The notes below the pieces were generated by a model. That model had not been told where the DNA came from, did no database searches, and saw only the letters and a list, made by a program, of their open reading frames with translations. From Arthrobacter sp. AZCC_0090 (GTDB lineage: Bacteria > Actinomycetota > Actinomycetes > Actinomycetales > Micrococcaceae), in contig NZ_JACHEE010000011.1 of assembly GCF_014207375.1 (NCBI RefSeq), positions 124,001-188,000 on the forward strand: a DNA stretch of 64,000 nt, in the 5' to 3' direction. Each line of letters starts with the position of its first letter. Position 1 is the stretch's first letter. Made by a program: the position numbers and the translations under genes. Below are positions 23,872 to 31,654 of this stretch, one piece after another.

Positions 23872-24153
23872 TCATCCATTGGTGGGATCTTCCCTTAGGT
23901 GCTCCGTGAGTTCCGCGCGAGAACCAAGAGCGGAGCCGAGGCCCTCCAAGTCGCGAAGGGTCCCGGCAGGGAGAGAGATCTCCCATTCGTAGACTTGTGT
24001 GCATAAAGTCTCGAAGGCAAGCAGCCACTCACCGACTTGGATGAGCATTTCGACGTTCGAGATGTCTTCAGGCGCCAGACCTATGGCGGCATCCATCGCG
24101 TGGTGGAGCCTAACAGCAATTGTGCGTGTGCCAGTGTGGTTGCGGTACCTCAT
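23872..24153 (-). CDS. Small MafI-like immunity protein candidate
   Basis: The 93-residue protein has the helical acidic pattern of MafI-type immunity proteins: DISNVEMLIQVGEWLLAFETLC followed by YEWEISLPAGTLRDLEGLG, recalling the family's GEW.lALe.L...y and short terminal helix. It lies about 100 bp downstream of another immunity-type gene and a wrecked RHS toxin on the same strand, the position where polymorphic-toxin loci collect spare immunity genes. No matching toxin remains between the two. The similarity is judged by eye and the family call is tentative; the start is the first ATG of the frame. Confidence 0.5.
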   Translation of the reverse strand: MRYRNHTGTRTIAVRLHHAMDAAIGLAPEDISNVEMLIQVGEWLLAFETLCTQVYEWEISLPAGTLRDLEGLGSALGSRAELTEHLREDPTNG

Positions 24154-24250
24154 GAGAGGGAGTCCGTCCTCCGCATAGTGGATGCATTCGAGCCAGTCGC
24201 TCCATGTCGCAGCCCTCCGCGGGTGGATGCTGCCGACTCTCGCTTGGTGC

Positions 24251-24727
24251 TTATGAACCGGCGGCTTGCGCCGCGAGAAATCGTTGTCCGTCTCCGTCGA
24301 TCAATGACTTCGTCAAGAAGTGTTGACCCGCCTCGGTTGCGAGACCACTATCGGACATCCCTGCCTCAAGCAGTGGTTCCAGCTGGCTCGTAAGGACGGC
24401 CAGCAGTTCGGTCCGTCGCTCTTCGTCACCAACTGCATGATCGAGGTCGAGCAATTCCTCCAGATGCTTGCGATGAGCGGCTGGGACTAATGTCTCAAGT
24501 CGGCTCTGAACATGGCAGTGGCTCCGTTTGGGGTTCATTGCGGGGGCCACGCCCAAGAACCAAAGGCCGACGTTGAGGTAATAGCGCGGACCGGATTGGG
24601 ACTTCTGGAGGTTCAGGACGGCGATGGCGTTAGGTCCGGTGACATACCAAGAGCCGGACTTCTTTGATCCGCCGAGCGACTTGCCGAATTCGTCGAATGT
24701 CGTCTGGATGAGGTTGCGTGTGCTCAT
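24251..24727 (-). CDS. DUF4304-type immunity protein for the adjacent RHS toxin
   Basis: The 158-residue protein starts STRNLIQTTFDEFGKSLGGS and continues SGSWYVTGPNAIAVLNLQKSQ, then YYLNVGLWFLG. This is the DUF4304 pattern, an alpha/beta immunity-like family common behind polymorphic toxins. Its ATG (24725-24727) overlaps the stop codon of the toxin domain (ATGA), which fixes the start against the longer frame and ties it to that toxin. Its frame is intact although the toxin gene is shattered, so it may now be a free-standing antidote against related toxins from neighbours. Toxin binding is inferred from context only. Confidence 0.72.
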   Translation of the reverse strand: MSTRNLIQTTFDEFGKSLGGSKKSGSWYVTGPNAIAVLNLQKSQSGPRYYLNVGLWFLGVAPAMNPKRSHCHVQSRLETLVPAAHRKHLEELLDLDHAVGDEERRTELLAVLTSQLEPLLEAGMSDSGLATEAGQHFLTKSLIDGDGQRFLAAQAAGS

Positions 24728-25747
24728 TTGTCGTAGGTCACCACTCTTCCGGCCCATGGCTTGCCCGGGAACTGCTCGTTGAGTTTAGCAAGGTAGCCGG
24801 CGATTTGTTTATTGCCGAGGGTGATCTGGCGTGGGTTGTTGGGCTTGAGTTCGAGGATTTCACGCGTCTCGAAGTTGATCGTGTCGACGCGTCCCCCAGC
24901 TCGGAGCGTGAACTCTTTGGTGAATCCCGGGCCGTACCCAAGACGCGTGCATCAGGCGTCCAAGCTTCGTTGCAGTCGTCTCACCGTTGACCGCGGCTTT
25001 CTCCGCGACATCCTCCACACCGTCCCTCACAGCACGTTCAGCTGTGCTCTTTTCGGCGGCGGTGGCCGCCCCCTTTTTGCGGCTGCCCTTGCGGCTGCGG
25101 CGGCTGCCAGTTCTGGTGTTGCAGTGCCGAGGGTCAATATATGTCCACGGTGATGCCCAAGCTTGTGAGCTGGACGTCGTCGAAATTATCCGGTGTGGGT
25201 GTTCGTCCGTTCAGTCCCCGCGATGGCCAAGGACCGGGTCTCCGGTGATCGGGTTGTACCGCGGCCTGCTTGGTTGGTACGCGGGTACTGCCGGGACGTA
25301 GGATCGCTGGTTCGCGACGGGCTTCCTGGGGAGGAAATAGTCGTTGAACGGGTGGGAATCCTCCCAACGGGAGTCGACGGATCCGTGTCCGTACCATCCC
25401 CCGTCACCATCGGTGAGGGCAGGTCCCATGACCATGAGTCCGGAGGGGTCGGCGTTGTTGATCGCGTCGGCTTCCCCGTAGACGTACGGGGAGAAGTTGC
25501 TTGCTTCCCCCAGTTTCAGGACCGGGTCAGGTGAAGTGAAGGCGCCGAGGACGGGGTCCAGGTCGCGGGCGCCGAGGTGGGTCAGGGTGCTGACCGTGTC
25601 GGCGAGCCCGCCGATGTACCCGTTCACCGCACCGTAGCTGGCAACGCTTTCCGTGACCGGGCCGGTGATTTCGGTGCCGACCGCGCAGAACTGGCCCAGG
25701 CCGGCCCGGGAGCCGCCAAAAGGCCCGCAACGACCGACAAACCACAC
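24724..25747 (-). pseudogene. RHS polymorphic toxin 3' fragment with REase-fold tip, multiply frameshifted
   Basis: The minus strand first encodes an RHS-repeat-associated core end: GYIGGLADTVSTLTHLGARD, LDPVLGAFTSPDP, then NFSPYVYGEADAINNADPSG. This is the canonical junction before a variable toxin tip. After a linker split over several frames (for example AEKSTAERAVRDGVEDVAEK), the last 72 codons (24724-24939) give FTKEFTLRAGGRVDTINFE, TREILELKPNNPRQI and a C-terminal GRVVTYDK. The D...ELK spacing is the PD-(D/E)XK core of restriction-endonuclease-fold toxins. The thousands of upstream codons of a full RHS protein are absent, and at least three frame changes occur. So this is a dead remnant of a contact-dependent DNase toxin, with its immunity gene directly after it. 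Confidence 0.75.
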
Positions 25748-25947
25748 ACAGCACGCAAGAGGAACGAAGACCGAGAACCCACGGGACAGCTTTCACCAGA
25801 AGGAAGTGCGTGGGATCCCCAAAAATAGACCGTTCCCCCAAAGCACGGATATCTGAGAGCAAACTACATGTCGGCTGGATAAACGCGCAATAGGTGCAAC
25901 AACCAGTCGATTTATGACGCCGGTAGATCGGATGTAACCCCAGTCCC

Positions 25948-27633
25948 CTACCCCCGGTAGCGCACCTCCCCGCCCACCACTGTGAGCGCAACTGACGCCG
26001 TCAGCAGCGAGTCCAGTCCGGCGTCGAACGGATCAGTGTCCAGCACCACAAAGTCCGCCAGCATCCCACCGGTGAGCGTGCCCAGCTCGGCCTCCCGGCG
26101 GCACGAGTACGCCGCGTCGCGCGTGGCGTGGCTGAGCGCGTCGGCCAGTTCCAGGGCGTACTTCGGCAAATTGGCTGGCAGGCTCGCGTCCAAGGCCGAT
26201 TTCCGGGTGGTCGCGACGAACATGTTGGGCAGCGGGTGGTGCGGGGCAGTGGGAGCGTCCGAGCCCAAAGCCAGCGTGGCACCGGCCTCGGTGAACTCCG
26301 TCCACGGGTAGGCGCGGTGGATGCGATCGTCGCCCAGCATGGCACGCCAGTTCTCCTGCACAGCCGGATCCGCGTGGACGGGCTGCATCGAAGCCACCAC
26401 ACCCAGCCGCGCCAAGCGTTGAATGCTCTCCTCCGTCACGGTTTCCATGTGCTCAATCCGGTGCCGCCTGTCCCTGGGGCCGTTCACCCGGTTGGCATAC
26501 TCCAAGGCGTCAAGCGCTGCCTCGGACGCGAGATCGCCGATCGCATGGATGGCAACCTGGAGACCCTCGGCATCCGCGGCGGCCACCACGGGGTTGAGGA
26601 ACTCGGGCTGCCAAATCAACTCCGCGTTGCTGCCATCCGCATACGGTTCCTTCATGGCAGCCGTGCAGCCGTCAATCACGCCGTCCGCGATGATCTTGAT
26701 CCCGATCACCCGCAGCCACGGCGAGTTCACCTCGCGGCTCAATTCCGCCGCGCGAGCCACCTGGGCGAGGTTCTCTTCATTGTTTCCCGTAGGAGCTACC
26801 AGCCAATGCGCGTTGATGCGCAGAGGCAGCGTTCCGTTCCCCTCGGCCAGGGCACGGCGCATCGCGGCAAGTTCGTCCTCGCCCAACGCCATGTCGATCC
26901 CGCTGGTGACGCCTGTGGACAAGTAGTGCTCGAATGCCGTGGCCAAATGCTCGTCGCGCTGCTCATCGGTGGTCAGTGACGCCAATTTTGGCCACGCGTA
27001 CTGGTGCATGGCGGTTTCTTCCAACAACCCGGTTGCCTCGCCAGTCTCCGGATCGCGCAGGATCCTGCCGCCCAGTGTGTCCGGCGTGTCCTTGTTGATG
27101 CCCATTTCGGCCAGCGCGGCCGTGTTGACCCACATGGAGTGGAGATCGTTCGCGTCCAGATACACCGGGCGGTCAGGCACGACGGCGTCAATCATCGCCG
27201 CAGTCGGCGCACCACCCGGGATGGCCGAGAACAGCCAGCTAGTGCCCAGGATGCGCGGCGCCTCCGGATGTGCGGCAGCGGCTTCCTTGAGGCGGAGCTG
27301 GATCTCCCCAAGGTTGGCAGCGTCGCGCAAGGCAACTTTCTGCATGGTCTGCCCCATCATCACGATGTGCGTATGCGCGTCGATGAAGCCCGGGAGCACG
27401 AACGCACCGCCCAAATCGACGACGGCGGCGGGAGCCGCCGGGGCCGGAGAGCCGGAGTCGCGGGCACCGCCGTCGGACGCACCGCCGTCGAGCCTCGCCA
27501 GCCGAAGCGCCTCGGCTTCGCTGCCCACGTAGGCAAGTCGCTCTCCCTCTATAAGCATGGCCTCGGCCAAAGCCGGCCCGGCCGCGGTGAAGATCTTGGC
27601 GTTTCGGTACAGGGTGCGCGGCAAAGTGGTCAC
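25948..27633 (-). CDS. Amidohydrolase (YtcJ-like metal-dependent hydrolase)
   Basis: The 561-residue protein belongs to the amidohydrolase superfamily, YtcJ/AtzA-like amidohydrolase 3 group. It has an N-terminal beta-sandwich strand (RNAKIFTAAGP), the metal-binding HTH in LPGFIDAHTHIVMMG (about residues 80-95), IHAIGDLASEAALDALE, HRIEHMETVTEES, MQPVHADPA and the metal-ligand Asp in LALGSDAPTAPHHPL. The C-terminus returns to the sandwich (GMLADFVVLDTDPFD). Such enzymes hydrolyse amides or related C-N bonds of xenobiotics or formamides; the substrate is unknown. A 25-bp operator lies 18 bp before its start and a TetR gene precedes it on the same strand, so it is probably induced by its substrate. 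Confidence 0.92.
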   Translation of the reverse strand: MTTLPRTLYRNAKIFTAAGPALAEAMLIEGERLAYVGSEAEALRLARLDGGASDGGARDSGSPAPAAPAAVVDLGGAFVLPGFIDAHTHIVMMGQTMQKVALRDAANLGEIQLRLKEAAAAHPEAPRILGTSWLFSAIPGGAPTAAMIDAVVPDRPVYLDANDLHSMWVNTAALAEMGINKDTPDTLGGRILRDPETGEATGLLEETAMHQYAWPKLASLTTDEQRDEHLATAFEHYLSTGVTSGIDMALGEDELAAMRRALAEGNGTLPLRINAHWLVAPTGNNEENLAQVARAAELSREVNSPWLRVIGIKIIADGVIDGCTAAMKEPYADGSNAELIWQPEFLNPVVAAADAEGLQVAIHAIGDLASEAALDALEYANRVNGPRDRRHRIEHMETVTEESIQRLARLGVVASMQPVHADPAVQENWRAMLGDDRIHRAYPWTEFTEAGATLALGSDAPTAPHHPLPNMFVATTRKSALDASLPANLPKYALELADALSHATRDAAYSCRREAELGTLTGGMLADFVVLDTDPFDAGLDSLLTASVALTVVGGEVRYRG

Positions 27634-27650
27634 AGACTATTCCTCAAATT

Positions 27651-27675
27651 ACTAAACGAAAGGCTTTCGTTTAGT
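27651..27675 (-). promoter_or_regulatory. Perfect 25-bp palindromic operator upstream of the amidohydrolase
   Basis: Two 12-bp arms, ACTAAACGAAAG and its complement, flank a single G. The site lies between the tetR stop and the amidohydrolase start, 18 bp before the latter. A long uninterrupted palindrome of this kind, next to a TetR gene, is the likely binding site of that repressor. Confidence 0.8.
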
Positions 27676-27719
27676 ATGGCGAGCAATCCCCTCGACCACA
27701 AGCCCCAGCGGGTACATTC

Positions 27720-28373
27720 CTAGCTGCGCGGAACGCGGCCGTTTCGCGGGCCCAGACGGCCCTGTCTCAGGCGCAAGCCGTCAATCAGGACCTCGAGCCC
27801 GAATTCGAAAGCCGTTTCGGCACGGTCCCCGAGTCCCGCTGCTCCTTCGACGGCGCGCCCCAGCGCCGAATCGGCACCCGGCGCCACGTCCCAAACATTG
27901 CCGGGGGCGGAGAGGTCCAGCGCGGCGCCAATGGCGAAACTGTCGATCATGGCAAGGGCGGAGGCAACGTCCGCTCCCCGAAAGCCAGCTTCTTCCAGGA
28001 CCGAAGCCATTCGCTCATAGAAGGCGATGACGCGGGCATTCCGTACCGTCTGCATCACCATGAGGGGTGCCGCGCGCGGATGCCGGGCGAAGTTCTCCCG
28101 GTAAGTGCGGATCTCAGACCGCAGCACGTCCTCCCAGCTGGCTTCGGCGTCGAGAGGCACGCCGGGAAGCAAAGGGTCCCCCTCGGTAATGCGCCCCCTG
28201 ACCAATTCCAGGATCTCTTCCCGGCCGGATACGTGGTTGTAGATGGACGACGGGCTGACCCCGATCCGCGCGGCCAGCTTGGGGAGGCTGAAATCGCCGG
28301 ACTCGTCAATGAGATCCAAGGCAGCAGTGACCACGGCGTCGATGGAGATCAACGGTTTGAGCGGGCGCGCCAT
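27720..28373 (-). CDS. TetR-family transcriptional regulator
   Basis: The 217-residue protein has a TetR DNA-binding domain. The helix-turn-helix is FSLPKLAARIGVSPSSIYNHV, followed by REEILELVRGRI and a C-terminal ligand-binding bundle resembling that of tetracycline-repressor-like proteins (SALAMIDSFAIGAALDL). It lies 86 bp upstream of the amidohydrolase gene on the same strand with a perfect operator between them. Repression of the hydrolase, relieved by its substrate, is the obvious model. No operator copy is evident before tetR itself. Confidence 0.92.
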   Translation of the reverse strand: MARPLKPLISIDAVVTAALDLIDESGDFSLPKLAARIGVSPSSIYNHVSGREEILELVRGRITEGDPLLPGVPLDAEASWEDVLRSEIRTYRENFARHPRAAPLMVMQTVRNARVIAFYERMASVLEEAGFRGADVASALAMIDSFAIGAALDLSAPGNVWDVAPGADSALGRAVEGAAGLGDRAETAFEFGLEVLIDGLRLRQGRLGPRNGRVPRS

Positions 28374-28476
28374 GGTCGGGTCTCCTGAGGATGGGGTAGC
28401 ACCAAGCTACCAGCCGGGCCACGCGCCGCATTGCTTACCTCAGCTGCGCGTGCACCGCCAGTCCACGGAACACGTC

Positions 28477-29205
28477 CTACAATCCGAGGTCTTTCTCCGC
28501 GGTGACCCAATTGTGGGCGATCGCTTTCTGCGCGTCGCCGAGGGCGATCCGGTGGGAGCAGACCGCCTTATTGAGCCGCGTTTCAATGGCGTCCTTCGGG
28601 TTAGTGGTTCCCGGGGCGCCTTCCCTGTTCGGCTCTGGCCACAAATTGGACACCGCGTTGGTGCCACCGAGTTGGAGGCTGATCAGGTGGTCGAATTCAG
28701 TGGAAGGGACCGGAACCAGGCCGTATTGCTGGAGGCTGAGCTTCTTGACCTTGTCCGTGTCCGAGGCAGCGGCACGGACGGTGGCAGTGTAACCGGACCG
28801 GCAGATCGTGCTGCCGATGCTTTCTTCGCTGACGGCCGGATCAATGGCACCGGGCGTGCACGACGGGTCAGGAAGAACCTCGCCTTTCGCGGCGTTCAGT
28901 GTCCTCACTTTGCACTGATTGGGAGAGAGTGCGATGTCCCGGCTGACCTTGTCCGGCGAATGGATCGCATTTGGCGCGGCTTCCTGCACCACTGCGGCGT
29001 TAGGGGCCACGGCAGGTCCTGTCTCGCCCGGCTGGACGGGCTCGACGTCGTCCCCTGGGTCTGCGGCGACGGTCGGCGCCCCTGCGGCATCACTGGAGGC
29101 CGCCGTTGCGTGGGCTTGCTGGCCGACGTACCAGAGCCCGCCGACCACAATGAACGCGATCAGGATGGCAGCGAGAAGGACATGGGTTTTGCGTGTGAAG
29201 GTCAT
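28477..29205 (-). CDS. Membrane-anchored HNH-like nuclease domain protein
   Basis: The 242-residue protein has an uncleaved-looking signal anchor (residues 8-29, HVLLAAILIAFIVVGGLWYV), a 70-residue Ala/Pro/Asp-rich linker and an extracellular globular domain with four cysteines. The end of that domain reads STEFDHLISLQLGGTN followed by SNLWPEPN. This matches an HNH-like beta-beta-alpha core: His in DHLIS..LGG, then the Asn-Leu-Trp element. The domain recurs as an uncharacterised surface protein in actinobacteria. It may be a secreted nuclease or a structural relic of one; the general-base His is present. No operon partner is evident. Confidence 0.65.
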   Translation of the reverse strand: MTFTRKTHVLLAAILIAFIVVGGLWYVGQQAHATAASSDAAGAPTVAADPGDDVEPVQPGETGPAVAPNAAVVQEAAPNAIHSPDKVSRDIALSPNQCKVRTLNAAKGEVLPDPSCTPGAIDPAVSEESIGSTICRSGYTATVRAAASDTDKVKKLSLQQYGLVPVPSTEFDHLISLQLGGTNAVSNLWPEPNREGAPGTTNPKDAIETRLNKAVCSHRIALGDAQKAIAHNWVTAEKDLGL

Positions 29206-29377
29206 TTTTCCTGTGGTTGCAAGGACTGGGAGCGCGCCCGCCGGTACGAAATGGAAGGTTTCCGGACCAGCGCCTCCCCATTTCTACCGTCGGTGCACCC
29301 GGGAGCCTGCGAGGCGCGCAGGCGATGGAAGCAACTCGAGTAATGACACCTCGGCGGGCGACGCCCATACTGGGAGC

Positions 29378-30529
29378 ATGAGCGTCAAGACCCGCCGCAC
29401 AGCGGAGGGCGCCGCTGTTGCCACCTCGGCCGCCACCGCCCCCGCTGCTCCAACAGAGCCAACCGCACCGGCCACTCCCACCACCGGTCCCATCACCCGG
29501 GAAGAACTGCAACTCGCTTCGCGCAACCACGCCATGCCCTTGGAGATGCTCCGATGGCCCATCACACCTCTGGGCATGCACTATCTCCTGGTCCATTTCG
29601 ATGTCCCCCGGATAGATCCCGTCTCCTGGCGGTTGAATATTGGCGGGTTCGTGGAGCATCCGCACGAGTACACCCTGTCTGACCTCCAACACCGCGAGCG
29701 CCGCACCCTGACCGTCACGATGGAGTGCGCCGGCAACGGCCGCTCGCGGCTGGAACCGCGGCCGGTGAGCCAGCCATGGGACCAAGGCGGAATAGGGACA
29801 GCCGAGTGGACGGGCACTCCACTCGCGCCGTTGCTGCTCGACGCCGGAGTCTCACCGGACGCCGTCGAGCTCGTCTTCACGGGCGCCGACCGTGGGATCC
29901 AGGGCGGTGTGGAGCATCAGTACGCGCGCAGCTTGACGCTTGCGGAAGCAATGCCCGACGACGTCCTGCTCGCCTATGAGGTCAACGGCCAACCTTTGCC
30001 ACCACAACATGGTTACCCAGTCCGGCTGCTGGTCCCGGGCTGGTACGGCATGACTAGCGTCAAATGGCTGCAATCCATCGAGGCAATCGACCACAGCTTC
30101 GACGGTTACCAACAGCTGGGCTCCTACCGCTATACCCAGAATGCAGACGATCCCGGCGAACCCGTCCAACGAATCAAGGTCCGTGCCCTGATGGTTCCCC
30201 CTGGCGTTCCCGACTTCTTCACGCGACAACGCACAGTCGACCCGGGGCCGGTCCAGCTCAGCGGCCGGGCGTGGTCCGGGAACGGAACCGTGGACAGCGT
30301 GGAAGTCTGCGTAGACGGCGTGTGGGAGAAGGCACAGCTCGAGGCACCTGCCGGCCGGTACGCGTGGCGCGGATGGACGTTCACGTGGATCGCAACACCC
30401 GGTTCCCACGAATTGGCATGCCGTGCAACCGATTCCACCGGGCAGACGCAGCCCCAGACGCCGGAGTGGAACTATCTAGGCATGGGAAACAACGACATAC
30501 AGCGGCTGACCGTGACGGTCCGGGAATAA
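29378..30529 (+). CDS. Sulfite oxidase-type molybdopterin enzyme
   Basis: The 383-residue protein is a eukaryotic-type sulfite oxidase: a molybdopterin domain with cofactor cysteine Cys117 in TMECAGNGRS, the QPWDQGGIGTAEWTG region, GADRGI, YEVNGQPLPPQHGYPVRLLVPGWYGMTSVKWL, and a C-terminal dimerisation domain (VQLSGRAWSGNGTVDSVEVC). It would oxidise sulfite to sulfate. There is no Tat signal; the first 40 residues are an Ala/Thr/Pro-rich tail, so it is probably cytoplasmic. No haem domain or cytochrome subunit gene is nearby, so the electron acceptor is unknown. I chose ATG 29378 (GGGAG upstream); the open frame upstream is antisense to the HNH gene. Confidence 0.93.
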   Translation: MSVKTRRTAEGAAVATSAATAPAAPTEPTAPATPTTGPITREELQLASRNHAMPLEMLRWPITPLGMHYLLVHFDVPRIDPVSWRLNIGGFVEHPHEYTLSDLQHRERRTLTVTMECAGNGRSRLEPRPVSQPWDQGGIGTAEWTGTPLAPLLLDAGVSPDAVELVFTGADRGIQGGVEHQYARSLTLAEAMPDDVLLAYEVNGQPLPPQHGYPVRLLVPGWYGMTSVKWLQSIEAIDHSFDGYQQLGSYRYTQNADDPGEPVQRIKVRALMVPPGVPDFFTRQRTVDPGPVQLSGRAWSGNGTVDSVEVCVDGVWEKAQLEAPAGRYAWRGWTFTWIATPGSHELACRATDSTGQTQPQTPEWNYLGMGNNDIQRLTVTVRE

Positions 30530-30652
30530 AAGGTCCGGGCGCAACCGGCCCGGCGTAACCGGCCCGTAAGGAAGCAGGGGCCGGGGCCGTTGACCGCGTG
30601 CAACGGCGTAAGTACTGTGAGTCCACTATCCATCCGCGCCGTGGAGGCAGCA

Positions 30653-31225
30653 ATGGGCGGCACTTCCAAGAGCAGCACCGATTACGAATTCCTCACCGTC
30701 TGGCGCGTCGCGGGAACCGCGCGTGAGGTCATGGATGTCTTGGGCGACGCCGGAACGCTGCCCCGGTGGTGGCCCTCGGTGCATTTGACCGTGACGCCGC
30801 TGGACCCTGGAAATGCGGACGGCACAGGACAAGCCTTCTCCTTACATACCAAGGGTTGGCTGCCGTACACCTTGCGCTGGAGGTACACGGTCACCGAACC
30901 CATCACCGAGCAGGGTTTCGCGATCTCTGCGAGCGGCGACGTGAACGGCACCGGCCGCTGGACTTTCGAACAGGACGGGCCGGAAACTGTGGTCACCTAT
31001 GACTGGAGGGTCAGCGCATCGAAACCGATTCTCCGGAGGCTAAGCTGGCTGCTCAAGCCCGCCTTTTCCGCGAATCACCATTGGGCGATGGCCCGCGGGC
31101 AGGAAAGCCTCGCCTTGGAATTACGACGACGACGTCCCGGCACGGACCTCTCCAAGGTCCCCCGTCCGGCGCCGCCGACGTTTGCAAGCCGATACCGCTG
31201 GCCAAGGAGTACAACGCATGCCTGA
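30653..31225 (+). CDS. SRPBCC-family (START-like) protein
   Basis: The 190-residue protein has a polyketide-cyclase/START-like fold: YEFLTVWRVAGTAREVMDVL at the start, WWPSVHLTVTPLDPGN, and GRWTFEQDGPETVVTYDWRVSASKP in the second half, ending in a C-terminal helix. GGAGG lies just before the ATG at 30653. Proteins of this type bind hydrophobic small molecules or lipids; this one has no diagnostic residues. It overlaps the next gene by 8 bp and is followed closely by a ParB-like protein and an antiporter, so the three may form a transcription unit. Confidence 0.82.
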   Translation: MGGTSKSSTDYEFLTVWRVAGTAREVMDVLGDAGTLPRWWPSVHLTVTPLDPGNADGTGQAFSLHTKGWLPYTLRWRYTVTEPITEQGFAISASGDVNGTGRWTFEQDGPETVVTYDWRVSASKPILRRLSWLLKPAFSANHHWAMARGQESLALELRRRRPGTDLSKVPRPAPPTFASRYRWPRSTTHA

Positions 31226-31613
31226 TGACAACAAAGACGAAGTCCGCTGGTTGCCGCAGCCTGAGGACCAGGACTATCCGGGCGCGGCTGACTATTTGTC
31301 CCTGTTGGAATCCGACGACGTCGTTGCCTCCGTGGTAGCGGCGCTCAAGGTTGCGCCCATTCAGCACCGCAAGGCCAAGGACATTCTCCGGGCCGCACGG
31401 CTGGTGCTGCTGCCCGAAGACAACGCCCACGTGGCCTCGGACCTGAAGAAGATCAGGGAAGGCAAGAGGCTCTCGCCTATCCTCATGGTCCGGGGCGATC
31501 TGGTCCGGGGCATTCCCGCGCAGGTGGCCGATGGCTACCACCGGGTGTGCGCAAGCTACTACACGAACGAAAACACGGATATTCCCCTCAAACTGGCTGA
31601 TGCGCCCCGGTAA
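31218..31613 (+). CDS. Conserved hypothetical protein with ParB-like motif
   Basis: The 131-residue acidic protein begins MPDDNKDEVRWLPQPEDQDY and ends with GKRLSPILMVRGD and IPAQVADGYHRVCASY. The DGYHR block recalls the ParB/sulfiredoxin-fold signature (GxHR). The first half is helical and includes HRKAKDILRAARL. AAGGAG precedes the ATG at 31218, within the end of the SRPBCC gene. I know it as a recurring actinobacterial hypothetical without a function; whether the ParB-like end binds nucleotide is untested. Confidence 0.7.
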   Translation: MPDDNKDEVRWLPQPEDQDYPGAADYLSLLESDDVVASVVAALKVAPIQHRKAKDILRAARLVLLPEDNAHVASDLKKIREGKRLSPILMVRGDLVRGIPAQVADGYHRVCASYYTNENTDIPLKLADAPR

Positions 31614-31654
31614 CAACCGCACACCAACCGCAACGCCGGTAGAAGGAGGAACGT

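Noticed and set aside
25527..25991. 154-codon minus-strand frame upstream of the RHS fragment
   Set aside because: Its second half is the shifted-frame shadow of the RHS core and the first half has no recognisable content.
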